Assembly: GCA_017999235.1 (NCBI GenBank)
Contig: JAGOBN010000004.1
Span: 1 to 30,386, forward strand
Length of the DNA stretch: 30,386 nt
Direction of reading: 5' to 3'
Source of the DNA: Anaerolineales bacterium
GTDB lineage: Bacteria > Chloroflexota > Anaerolineae > Anaerolineales > UBA6663
The notes below the pieces were generated by a model that made no database searches, was not told the origin of the DNA, and saw nothing but the letters and a program-made list of their open reading frames with translations. This document shows positions 6,448 through 13,817 of the stretch, one piece after another; the stretch's first letter is position 1, and each line of letters starts with the position of its first letter. A program made the position numbers and the translations under genes.

Positions 6448-7428
6448 CTAGGCCCCGGCCCCCAGCTCATCCGCATACGCATACAGCGCCGGGACGCCGC
6501 CGGTGTGCCAGAAGAGCACCGTCTCGCCCGGTTTGATGGCGCTGCGCCGGATCAGGTCCAGCAGGCCGGCCGCCGCGCGGCCGGTGTAGACCGGATCCAC
6601 CAGGATGGCCTCCGCGCGCGCGAACCGTTCAATCGCTTCGCGCTCGGGCGCGCCCATCACCGCGTAGCCGCGGCCCAGATAATCGGCATCCACGCGGATA
6701 TCCGCCGGCGCATAGGTGTGCGGGGCGCCGAGCCGGGCGGCCGTCTCCGTGGCCAAGGGCGCCACCAGCCGCTGCAACTCCGGCGCCGGCAGGTCCACGC
6801 TGATCCCCAGCAGCTCCGTCCGCCAGCCGGCCAATTGCGCGCCCACCACCAGCCCGGCGTGGGTGCCGGCCGAACTGGACGCGAAGACGATCCGGTCAAA
6901 GGTCACGCCCCACGCCTCCGCTTGTTCCTTTAATTCCAGGACCGCCGCCGCATAGGCCGCCGCGCCCAGGACCGTCGAGCCGCCCAGCGGGATGCCGTAC
7001 GGCCGCCGGCCGGCGGCGCGCTCCGCCGCCACCACCTCCGCGTAGACGGTGTCCCGCGGCCGGTCGCCGGCCCAGCGGATCTCCGCGCCCAGCAGGTGAT
7101 CCAGCAGCAGATTGCCGGTGACGGCCGCCGGCGGGTCGCCGCGCAGGACGAGCACGCAGCGCAGGCCGGCGCGCACCGCCGCCGCCGCCGTCTGCCGGCA
7201 GTGGTTGGATTGCACCGCCCCGACGGTCACCAGGGTGTCCGCGTCCTGCGCCAGCGCGTCCGCCACCAGATACTCCAGTTTGCGGGTCTTGTTGCCGCCG
7301 CCGGCCAGGCCGGTTTGGTCATCGCGTTTGATCCAGAGGTGGACGCCGAATTCGCGGCTGAGGCGCGCCAAGGGTTCCAGCGGGGTGGGCAGCTGCGCGA
7401 GCGGGAAGCGGGCCAAGGTGTTTAGCAT
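6448..7428 (-). CDS. PLP-dependent D-cysteine desulfhydrase / ACC deaminase family enzyme
   Basis: This 326-residue protein belongs to the tryptophan-synthase-beta fold (type II) PLP enzymes. GGGNKTRKLEYL contains the PLP lysine (K47), and VGAVQSNHCR contains the S74-N75-H76 loop characteristic of ACC deaminase and D-cysteine desulfhydrase. The C-terminal FWHTGGVPALYAY segment is also typical. The family removes sulfide and ammonia from D-cysteine, or opens 1-aminocyclopropane-1-carboxylate; which applies here cannot be decided by eye. I prefer ATG 7428, preceded by CGGAG at good spacing. An in-frame GTG at 7458 sits about where transcription would begin from the TATAAT at 7464-7469, so it is possible only as a leaderless start. 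The gene is convergent with the glycosyltransferase. Confidence 0.85.
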   Translation of the reverse strand: MLNTLARFPLAQLPTPLEPLARLSREFGVHLWIKRDDQTGLAGGGNKTRKLEYLVADALAQDADTLVTVGAVQSNHCRQTAAAAVRAGLRCVLVLRGDPPAAVTGNLLLDHLLGAEIRWAGDRPRDTVYAEVVAAERAAGRRPYGIPLGGSTVLGAAAYAAAVLELKEQAEAWGVTFDRIVFASSSAGTHAGLVVGAQLAGWRTELLGISVDLPAPELQRLVAPLATETAARLGAPHTYAPADIRVDADYLGRGYAVMGAPEREAIERFARAEAILVDPVYTGRAAAGLLDLIRRSAIKPGETVLFWHTGGVPALYAYADELGAGA

Positions 7429-7463
7429 GCGGCGGGGCTCCGGGAGATGAGTGGACACGGCGC

Positions 7464-7469
7464 ATTATA
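7464..7469 (-). promoter_or_regulatory. TATAAT -10 box of the PLP enzyme gene
   Basis: A perfect TATAAT reads on the minus strand, with a predicted start near 7457. No good -35 is visible, because the upstream DNA is the tandem palindrome at 7472-7509, which may influence this promoter. Confidence 0.55.
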
Positions 7470-7471
7470 AC

Positions 7472-7509
7472 GGGGCGGAGTACCGCCCGAGGGGCGGAGT
7501 ACCGCCCGA
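7472..7509. repeat. Perfect tandem duplication of a 19-bp palindromic unit
   Basis: GGGGCGGAGTACCGCCCGA occurs twice with no gap (7472-7490 and 7491-7509). Each unit holds GGGCGG-AGTA-CCGCCC, a perfect 6-bp dyad. The element lies between a -10 box and the end of the zinc-ribbon gene. It looks like a REP-type intergenic palindrome; an operator role is possible. Confidence 0.8.
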
Positions 7510-7539
7510 TGCCAAGGATGTCCAAGGCCGGCGCGCGGC

Positions 7540-7827
7540 TCAATCGGCGTAGAGATAAGCCGTGAACGCGCCGCAGGCCGGGCAGCCCACCTCGTAGACG
7601 CCGTATTTGTCGGCCTGGCCTTCGCTGTAGTCGAAGTACAGGCAGACGGTCGCGTCGCTCTGGCAGCGCCCGCAGCGGCCGGGCGCCGGTGGATAAGCGA
7701 TGTTGACGCGGTCGCTCAGGAAGTACGGATGGGACTCCAGCGGCCCGCCCGCGTTGCCGGCGGCGTCTGCCGGCGCATAGGCCGGCCGGTCATGCACTTC
7801 CCGGCGGATCAGGCGCGCGGCGGCCAC
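7540..7827 (-). CDS. Small zinc-ribbon protein of unknown function
   Basis: This 95-residue protein has two CxxC knuckles (C52/C55 and C82/C85) about 27 residues apart, the spacing of a zinc ribbon. The N-terminal half is Ala/Pro-rich and has no motif that I recognise. The GTG start at 7827 is 2 bases from the TAG stop of the methyltransferase, so it is the third gene of the tetR operon. Acidic and aromatic residues surround the second knuckle. It could bind nucleic acid or a protein partner; I cannot assign a job. Confidence 0.65.
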   Translation of the reverse strand: MAAARLIRREVHDRPAYAPADAAGNAGGPLESHPYFLSDRVNIAYPPAPGRCGRCQSDATVCLYFDYSEGQADKYGVYEVGCPACGAFTAYLYAD

Positions 7828-7828
7828 G

Positions 7829-8572
7829 CTACGTCAGCCGCGCCACGATCAACTGCTGCGTGGAGTCGGCGTGGAAGTCTTTTTCGCCATACTTGCCGTA
7901 CTTGGCCTCCAGGGTGAACCCGTGCCAGGCCAGCAGCGCATCCAGCTCTTGCGGAAAGAATTGCCGCATGGCCAGCGCCAGGTCCTGCGGCGGGCCGCCC
8001 TCAGTCTCAAAGCGCCAGGTGATGGCGTTGATCTGCGTGGCCGAGTCGTAGCGGTTCTGCTCGCTCAGGCGCACCCGCCGGCCCTGGGCATCCGGGTACT
8101 CGCCAATCTCATACCAGCGCTGGCTGTCGCGGGACAGGATGGCGAACGACGGATTGAAGACATCGATGATGAAGCGGCCGTGCGGCTCCAGATGGGCGCG
8201 CACGCACTGGAAGCAGGCTTCCACGTCTGGGCGGGTCAACAAATGGCACAGCGAGTTGATGGGGATGAAGATCAGGTCAAAGCGCCGGCCGAGCGTAAAG
8301 GCGCGCATATCGGCCTGGGTCAACTCCAGGGCGGCGCCGGCGTAGGCGGCCTTGGCGCGGGCGCGGGCCAGCATGGCCGGGGATAGATCGAGGCCGGTCA
8401 TGGTCAGGCCGTGTTGGGCGAGCGGCACGGTCAGCCGGCCGGTGCCGCAGGCCAGTTCCAAAACCCGGGGGCCGAGGCGCGCGGCCTGGCGCTGATAAAA
8501 CTCCAGCTCGCCCTTCCACGGGCCGAGGTGGACGAGATCGTAGAGTTCGGCGGCAGTGTAGAGATCTTGCAT
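7829..8572 (-). CDS. Class I SAM-dependent methyltransferase
   Basis: This 247-residue protein has a Rossmann methyltransferase fold. Motif I is VLELACGTGRL (about 37-47), followed by the acidic loop TGLDLSPAML and the LTQADMRAF motif for the adenine of S-adenosylmethionine. FDLIFIPINSLCHLL and the post-motif FIIDVFNPS fit small-molecule methyltransferases. The substrate is unknown. Its Shine-Dalgarno sequence (GAGGGG) overlaps the tetR stop 9 bases upstream, so the two are co-transcribed and probably translationally coupled. Control by the TetR protein is inferred from the operon. Confidence 0.85.
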   Translation of the reverse strand: MQDLYTAAELYDLVHLGPWKGELEFYQRQAARLGPRVLELACGTGRLTVPLAQHGLTMTGLDLSPAMLARARAKAAYAGAALELTQADMRAFTLGRRFDLIFIPINSLCHLLTRPDVEACFQCVRAHLEPHGRFIIDVFNPSFAILSRDSQRWYEIGEYPDAQGRRVRLSEQNRYDSATQINAITWRFETEGGPPQDLALAMRQFFPQELDALLAWHGFTLEAKYGKYGEKDFHADSTQQLIVARLT

Positions 8573-8581
8573 GGCGGCCCC

Positions 8582-9154
8582 TCATTCGGGCAGGTGCGCC
8601 GCCAGCAGCGCGGCGGCGGCGGCCGGCGCTTGGCGGGCCGGCCCGCGGGCGCCAAAAACGCGCACCGCCATCCAGGCGCCGTCCATCACCAGATACAACT
8701 GGTCCGCCAGGGCGACGGGATCAGCGGCGCCGGCTTGCGCGGCCAGCGCCTGGAAGCGCTCGCGCACGGCTTGTTTATGCGCCTGGGCGATCTGGCGGCC
8801 GGGGTGGCCGGGCTCGGGAAAGTCCACCACCGCGTTCAAAAACGGGCAGCCATGACAGGCGGGCTGAGCGGCCTGCGCGGCCAGCGCCCGGAAGAAACTC
8901 AGCAGTTGTTCACGCGGCCGGCCGGCCGCCTCGGCTAACGCGGCCTCGCTCCAAGCCCAAAAGCGCGCGTCGCTGTCCGCCAGATAAGCCGCGATCAGGT
9001 CGTCTTTGGACGCGAAGTGGCGGTAGAGCGTCATCTTGCCGACGCCGGCCTCGGCCGCGATGGCGTCCACGCCCACCGCCCGGAACCCCGCCCGGTAAAA
9101 CAGCGCGCCGGCCGTCTCCAGCACTTGCCGCCGAAAGCGATTTTCCTCAGACAT
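8582..9154 (-). CDS. TetR/AcrR family transcriptional regulator
   Basis: This is a 190-residue repressor-type protein. The N-terminal TetR helix-turn-helix covers about residues 28-48 (VDAIAAEAGVGKMTLYRHF). The C-terminal ligand-binding part contains a CHGCPFLN segment also found in relatives, and its two close cysteines might sense thiol-reactive compounds (speculative). The ATG at 9154 has GAGG 8 bases upstream. A longer in-frame start at 9229 would run through the operator DNA and is rejected. It heads the minus-strand operon with the methyltransferase and zinc-ribbon genes and is divergent from the oxidoreductase/aldo-keto reductase pair. The operators in between suggest that it controls both directions. 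Confidence 0.92.
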   Translation of the reverse strand: MSEENRFRRQVLETAGALFYRAGFRAVGVDAIAAEAGVGKMTLYRHFASKDDLIAAYLADSDARFWAWSEAALAEAAGRPREQLLSFFRALAAQAAQPACHGCPFLNAVVDFPEPGHPGRQIAQAHKQAVRERFQALAAQAGAADPVALADQLYLVMDGAWMAVRVFGARGPARQAPAAAAALLAAHLPE

Positions 9155-9166
9155 GGCATTCGCCTC

Positions 9167-9195
9167 TTGACACGATACCGATCTGTCTCTATAGT
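9167..9195 (+). promoter_or_regulatory. Near-consensus sigma-70 promoter of the oxidoreductase operon
   Basis: TTGACA (9167-9172), a 17-bp spacer and TATAGT (9190-9195) form an almost ideal promoter. The predicted start is near 9202. Its spacer is filled by one TetR-type palindrome, and a second one begins just after the start site, so repression by occlusion is expected. Confidence 0.85.
9173..9190. promoter_or_regulatory. Secondary TetR-type operator inside the promoter spacer
   Basis: CGATACCGATCTGTCTCT matches the perfect palindrome at 9206-9223 at 15 of 18 positions and is in register with it. Their centres are 33 bp apart, about three helical turns. Confidence 0.65.
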
Positions 9196-9205
9196 TGCGC
9201 CACTG

Positions 9206-9223
9206 CGATACAGATCTGTATCG
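9206..9223. promoter_or_regulatory. Primary TetR operator, perfect 18-bp palindrome
   Basis: CGATACAGATCTGTATCG is a perfect dyad with no spacer. It lies between the divergent tetR and oxidoreductase genes, directly after the predicted plus-strand transcription start. The length and position are typical of operators bound by TetR-family dimers. Confidence 0.85.
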
Positions 9224-9267
9224 TAACATGCTTTGGCCTCCGCGGCAATCACTGGGAGTGACTTAAT

Positions 9268-9912
9268 ATGAACATTGGCGTTTTGGGTTCCGGGATGGTG
9301 GGGCAGGCCCTGGGCGGGAAACTGGCGGCGCTCGGGCAGAGCGTGGTCGTCGGGACGCGGGATCCCGGCAAGCTGGCGGGGTGGCTGGCGCAAGCCGGCC
9401 CCAACGCCCGCGCCGGCTCCTTTGCGGAAGCGGCCGCGCATGGCCAGGTCGTGATCAACGCCACCAACGGCGGTAGCTCGCTGGCGGCTCTGCAGGCGGC
9501 GGGCGCCGCCAACCTCAATGGCAAGATCTTGATCGACATTGCCAACCCGTTGGACTTTTCCAAAGGCATGCCGCCCTCATTAAGCATTTCCAACACTGAC
9601 TCGCTCGGCGAGCAGATCCAGCGCGCCTTCCCGGACGTGAAGGTGGTCAAGACGCTCAACACCCTCAACGCTTATTTGATGGTTGATCCGGGCCAACTGG
9701 CCGGCGGCGACCACACCCTCTTTGTCAGCGGCAACGACGGCGCGGCCAAAGCCCAGGTAACTCAGTATCTGAAGGAGTGGTTCGGCTGGCGCGACATCAT
9801 CGACCTGGGCGATATCACCACCGCCCGCGGCACCGAGATGTATCTGCCGTTGTGGGTGCGCGTGTACGCGGCGCTGGGCCGGCCGGCATTTCAAGTGAAA
9901 GTAGTGCGGTAG
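9268..9912 (+). CDS. NADP oxidoreductase, coenzyme F420-dependent-type Rossmann protein
   Basis: This 214-residue protein begins with MNIGVLGSGMVGQALGGKL, a dinucleotide-binding G7-x-G9-x-x-G12 motif at the very N-terminus. The continuation VVVGTRDPGKL fits an NADP-preferring variant (an Arg in place of the Asp/Glu that binds the ribose of NAD). ILIDIANPLDFSKG and VVKTLNTLNAYLM are typical of the F420-dependent NADP reductase superfamily, many bacterial members of which do not use F420. The substrate is unknown. GGGAG at 9252-9256 serves the ATG at 9268. It is the first gene of the TetR-controlled plus-strand operon and ends 2 bases before the aldo/keto reductase. Confidence 0.85.
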   Translation: MNIGVLGSGMVGQALGGKLAALGQSVVVGTRDPGKLAGWLAQAGPNARAGSFAEAAAHGQVVINATNGGSSLAALQAAGAANLNGKILIDIANPLDFSKGMPPSLSISNTDSLGEQIQRAFPDVKVVKTLNTLNAYLMVDPGQLAGGDHTLFVSGNDGAAKAQVTQYLKEWFGWRDIIDLGDITTARGTEMYLPLWVRVYAALGRPAFQVKVVR

Positions 9913-9914
9913 CC

Positions 9915-10949
9915 ATGCGCTACAAACTCTTTGGCCGCAGCGGACTGCGCGTTTCCGAGCTGGCCCTCGGCACGATGACGTTTGGCGAGGACTGGGGCTG
10001 GGGCGCCTCGCACGCGGTCAGCCAGCAGCTCTTCGAGACCTACGCGGCGGCCGGCGGCAACTTTATCGACACCGCCAACCGCTACACCGAAGGCACGGCC
10101 GAGAAATACGTGGGCGAGTTCATCCACGCCGACCGCGAGCACTTCGTCCTGGCCAGCAAGTACACGCTCAAGATGCGCCCCGGCGACCCCAACTTTGGCG
10201 GCAACCACCGCAAGAACCTGGTCCAATCCGTGCGCGCCAGCCTGAAACGGCTGAACACGGATTATCTCGACGTGCTGTGGGTGCATGCTTGGGATTTCAC
10301 CACCCCGGTGGAGGAGGTGCTGCGCGGCCTGGATGATCTGGTGCGCCAGGGCCTGGCGCTGTATGTGGGCATCTCCGACACGCCGGCCTGGGTGGTCTCA
10401 CGCGCCAACGCCATCGCGGACCTGCGCGGCTGGACGCCGTTCGTGGGCCTGCAGATCCGCTACAGCCTGGCGGACCGGGCCGCCGAGCGCGACCTGCTGC
10501 CGATGGCGCGGGCGCTCGACCTGGCGGTGACGCCGTGGAGCGTGCTGGGCGCCGGCGTGCTGACCGGCAAATACAACGCCGAGGCCGGCGCCGCCGGCCG
10601 CGCCGCGCGCTGGGATAAGACCGAGCGGCAAATCGCCATCGCCCGCGAACTGCAGGCCGTGGCGCAGGCGGCCGGCTGTACGCCCTCGCAGGCCGCCATC
10701 GCCTGGGTGCGGCAGCCGGCGGCGCCCCGCCACGCGCCCATCATCCCGCTCCTGGGCGCGACGACCGTGGCGCAGCTGCAGGACAACCTGGGCGCGCTTT
10801 CCGTGACGCTGGCGCCCGAACATCGGGCGCGCCTGGACGCGGTCAGCGCCATCGAGCTGGGCTTTCCGCATGACTTCCTGGCCGGCGCCAGCGTGCGGGA
10901 TCTGGTTTTTGCCGGAACCTACGACCAGATCGACAACCATCGCGCCTGA
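9915..10949 (+). CDS. Aldo/keto reductase
   Basis: This 344-residue TIM-barrel NADPH-dependent oxidoreductase keeps the full catalytic tetrad: D52 and Y57 (FIDTANRYTEG), K82 (VLASKYTL) and H124 (VLWVHAWD). Its length and motifs fit the YajO/Tas-like AKR branch, whose members reduce aldehydes and ketones of varied structure. The C-terminal cofactor segment (PIIPLLGATTVAQLQDNL) is intact. The ATG at 9915 lies 2 bases after the upstream stop, so it is co-transcribed with the Rossmann protein. Together with the TetR regulator this looks like a detoxification or redox-stress unit. It is convergent with the GGDEF gene, 22 bases apart. Confidence 0.93.
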   Translation: MRYKLFGRSGLRVSELALGTMTFGEDWGWGASHAVSQQLFETYAAAGGNFIDTANRYTEGTAEKYVGEFIHADREHFVLASKYTLKMRPGDPNFGGNHRKNLVQSVRASLKRLNTDYLDVLWVHAWDFTTPVEEVLRGLDDLVRQGLALYVGISDTPAWVVSRANAIADLRGWTPFVGLQIRYSLADRAAERDLLPMARALDLAVTPWSVLGAGVLTGKYNAEAGAAGRAARWDKTERQIAIARELQAVAQAAGCTPSQAAIAWVRQPAAPRHAPIIPLLGATTVAQLQDNLGALSVTLAPEHRARLDAVSAIELGFPHDFLAGASVRDLVFAGTYDQIDNHRA

Positions 10950-10971
10950 GTGGGCCGCGGCTGGCGGGCCG

Positions 10972-12546
10972 CTACTCGGCGGCGCCGAGGGTGACGCGGT
11001 TCCGGCCGGCGGCTTTGGATTGGTAGAGCGCTTGGTCGGCGATCGAGAGCAGGCCGGCCGGGCTCAGGGCATGGGCCGGGAAACCAGCCAGGCCGGCGGA
11101 GAAGGTGACGCGCAAGCCGGCCTCGCCATACGCGATGGTTAACGCCGCCAGTTCGGCCCGCCATTGATCGACGCGGGCATGGGCGGCCTCCAGCGGCGCC
11201 CCCGGCAAGACGATGATGAACTCTTCGCCGCCGTAGCGGCAGGCGATGTCGCCGGCGCGGATCCCCGCCGCCAGCAGTTGGCCCACGCGGGCCAGCACGG
11301 CATCGCCGGCTTCGTGTCCGAACGAGTCGTTGATGGCCTTGAAGTGGTCGAGGTCGATCGCGGCCAGGCTCAGCGGCTGACCGGCGCGGGCCGCCTCGGC
11401 CAGTTCGCGTGGCAAGGTTTCATCCAGGTAGCGGCGGTTAAATAGGCCGGTCAAGGTATCGCGGATGGCTTGCTCGCGCAGTTGGGCCTGCAGCGCCCGG
11501 ATCTCAGCTAATTGTTGCTGGAGCCGTTCGGTGGCTTGATGCCGTTCGGTGACATCCCGGAGCACCAGGACGGCGCCGGCCGGCCGGCCCAGCCGGGTGG
11601 GCAGGGCCGTCAAGCTGGCATCCACGTAACGCTGCGGCGTGCCGGGCAGCGTGATCTCCTCCCGGGTGTCTGGCGTCTGACGCAGGCGTTCCAGCAGGCT
11701 GGGCCACCCGGTCAAGCGGGCCGCCGCGCTGTGGCCCAAATGCGCGTGGGACAGCGCCAGCATGGTTTGCGCCGACCGGTTGAAATCTGCCAGGCGGTCC
11801 TGGTCATCCAGCACCAGCACGCCATCCTGCAGCCGTTCCACGACGACGTCGCGCGCGATCGGGACCAGGTCTAACAGCCGCTGCCGGAACAGGGCGGCGG
11901 CGAAGACCAAGCCGGTGATGATGAACGCGAACGGTGTCAGATCTAGATTGGGCCAGGGCTTGAAAGGCAGGAAGCCGATCAGATTGCTGAACACGGGGAC
12001 GCTGACGCCCAGCAGCAGGAGACCGGCCTGCCGGCGGTAAGCCGGGGCCAGGCTGATCGCGGCCTGGGCCAACAGCCCGATCACGGTCAGCACCAGGCCA
12101 TAGGTGTAGACAACGTTGGCCCAGAAGAACAGCCCGCCGGAAAAGTAAGCGCCCACCGGCGGCGGGCCGGCGAAGAACCAGTGGTGCCAGGGGTCCGTCC
12201 ACATGACCGCCAGCGTCAGGATGGGCTCAACCAACAGCCACCCCAGCCGACGGCGGGTAAGCCAGGCGCCGCGGCCTGTGAAGTGCAGCGTTGTGACCAG
12301 CATGGCGGTGGGCGAGATCACGGCCCCCAGGTAGGTGGCGTTTAGCCACATCTCGGCGCCGGGCGCCGGAAGCAGCAGCCAATACAGGGCGTAGGTGAAG
12401 ACCCAGACCAGGTTGCCCAGCAGAAACACGGCCAAGGGGCGCGCGGCCGGGGCCGGGTGGCGTTGCCAGCTAATCCGGGCTACCCAGGCGGCGATGGCGG
12501 CCGCGCCCAGGAGCGCGAGAGTGTAAGCCAGGGAGTTGTGCGGCAT
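10972..12546 (-). CDS. Membrane diguanylate cyclase: 7TM sensor-PAS-GGDEF
   Basis: This 524-residue protein starts with about seven hydrophobic helices (about 5-220) resembling the 7TM region found at the N-terminus of some histidine kinases. A PAS-like domain follows (about 230-335, ending in DVTERHQATERL), then a short coiled coil and a GGDEF domain (about 360-520). The active site reads GGEEF at 439-443, with metal-binding D398 in AIDLDHF. An RxxD inhibitory site (R430-D433) lies five residues before it, so product inhibition by c-di-GMP is expected. There is no EAL domain. I chose ATG 12546; an in-frame GTG at 12597 lies next to a -10-like sequence. The environmental signal is unknown. 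Confidence 0.9.
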   Translation of the reverse strand: MPHNSLAYTLALLGAAAIAAWVARISWQRHPAPAARPLAVFLLGNLVWVFTYALYWLLLPAPGAEMWLNATYLGAVISPTAMLVTTLHFTGRGAWLTRRRLGWLLVEPILTLAVMWTDPWHHWFFAGPPPVGAYFSGGLFFWANVVYTYGLVLTVIGLLAQAAISLAPAYRRQAGLLLLGVSVPVFSNLIGFLPFKPWPNLDLTPFAFIITGLVFAAALFRQRLLDLVPIARDVVVERLQDGVLVLDDQDRLADFNRSAQTMLALSHAHLGHSAAARLTGWPSLLERLRQTPDTREEITLPGTPQRYVDASLTALPTRLGRPAGAVLVLRDVTERHQATERLQQQLAEIRALQAQLREQAIRDTLTGLFNRRYLDETLPRELAEAARAGQPLSLAAIDLDHFKAINDSFGHEAGDAVLARVGQLLAAGIRAGDIACRYGGEEFIIVLPGAPLEAAHARVDQWRAELAALTIAYGEAGLRVTFSAGLAGFPAHALSPAGLLSIADQALYQSKAAGRNRVTLGAAE

Positions 12547-12662
12547 GGATGGCCAGCGGATGGTTGGTAGGTGGAAAGGCTGAACCAGCCCCGGCACTTT
12601 ATCACAGACCAGGCGCTCGACCGGGAAATTGGCGCGTTATCGCGCCGAGGGTGGGCGCGGCG

Positions 12663-13754
12663 CTATTGCCCCAGCGCTGACTGGGTTTGCGCCTGGCCGC
12701 GCCGGCGCATGAACGCCAGCACGCGCGGGAGGAGGCGCGTGTACAGGCGGTACAGGCCGGCGGAAGGGGCGTAATCCCAGGCGCCCAGGCCGCGCACAAA
12801 CTGACCGCCAAAACCCTCTTTGAATTTCCACACCCCCCACAGGGCGTCGGTTTCCACCAGATCGTTGGGCGCGCCCCAGAAATCATAGGTCCGGCAGCCC
12901 TGCGCCCGCGCCCAGCGGATGGCTTCCCACTGCAGCAGATAATTGGGCATCTTGTCGCGGTGCGCGTCCCGGCTCATGCCGTAGAAATACCAGGCCGTCC
13001 CGCCAAACGTGAATAGGATCAGCGCGGCGACGGCCTCCCCCGCCACCTCGGCGATGAGGGGCTGAGCGCGGCCGGCGCCAATGAGCGTGCTCCACACCTC
13101 GTGATAGTAGCCGGCCGGCCGGATCACAAACCCATCCCGGACGGAGGTCTCGGCGTAGAGCCGGTAGAGCAAATCGAGATCCGCCCGGCCGCCGGCGCGC
13201 ACCTGGACGCCTTTCTTGGCCGCCAGCCGCGCGTTGTAGCGCGTCTTTTGTTTCATGCCGGCCAGCAGCTCATCTTCGCTGGGGCGCAGGTCGAGGGTGA
13301 CGGTGTTGCGGAATTGCACCTGGTCCGGCGACCAGCGCCAGCCGGTGTGCGCCAGCGCGGTGTGAGCGGCCAGACCGGCCGGGTGGGCGGTTTCGGCGCC
13401 GGGCTGGCCGGCCGCGAGCGGCAGGTCGGGATCAAGTTTCAGCAGAATGGCGCGGCGCTGGCGGGCCAGGGCCGCCAGATCCGCCAGGACTTGCGCGCGC
13501 AGTTCGTCATCGCCCCACGCCAGCAGCGGGCCGCGCGGCACATACATGACGCGCACCAGGCCGCGCGCGGCGGAGCGGGTAAGCACCTGCGCGGCGGCCC
13601 GGTCGCCCCAGGCCAGCCGTTCGGCTTGCCAGCCGTAGCGGCTTTTGAGGTCGCCCCACTCCCAAGCCTGCAGAATATGCGCGCCCGGCAGGCCGGCGGC
13701 CAGGCGGTTCCACGTACCCGGATCGTTGATTGATCGGATTTCGGGGAGAGACAT
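12663..13754 (-). CDS. FemA/FemB-like aminoacyltransferase, copy 1
   Basis: This 363-residue protein belongs to the Fem ligases (double GNAT fold), which add amino acids from aminoacyl-tRNA to the peptidoglycan stem to build interpeptide bridges. Characteristic parts are the N-terminal ILQAWEWGDLKSRYGW, the VMYVPRGPL segment, MKQKTRYNARLAAKKGVQVR in the middle, the GxAWYFYGMSRDAHRDKMPNY motif and the C-terminal TYDFWGAPND followed by FKEGFGGQ. No signal peptide or membrane helix is visible, as expected for a cytoplasmic enzyme acting at the inner face. It follows copy 2 by 63 bases on the same strand. The transferred amino acid is not readable. Confidence 0.87.
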   Translation of the reverse strand: MSLPEIRSINDPGTWNRLAAGLPGAHILQAWEWGDLKSRYGWQAERLAWGDRAAAQVLTRSAARGLVRVMYVPRGPLLAWGDDELRAQVLADLAALARQRRAILLKLDPDLPLAAGQPGAETAHPAGLAAHTALAHTGWRWSPDQVQFRNTVTLDLRPSEDELLAGMKQKTRYNARLAAKKGVQVRAGGRADLDLLYRLYAETSVRDGFVIRPAGYYHEVWSTLIGAGRAQPLIAEVAGEAVAALILFTFGGTAWYFYGMSRDAHRDKMPNYLLQWEAIRWARAQGCRTYDFWGAPNDLVETDALWGVWKFKEGFGGQFVRGLGAWDYAPSAGLYRLYTRLLPRVLAFMRRRGQAQTQSALGQ

Positions 13755-13817
13755 AGCCCAGTCTTTACCGCGAACAACGCTGGCCCGCTCAGGCTGCGTC
13801 CTTCGCGCCTGTGTGGT

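Noticed and set aside
9155..9229. Longer TetR protein starting at 9229
   Set aside because: The added residues are encoded by the operator and promoter DNA; ATG 9154 has a good ribosome binding site.
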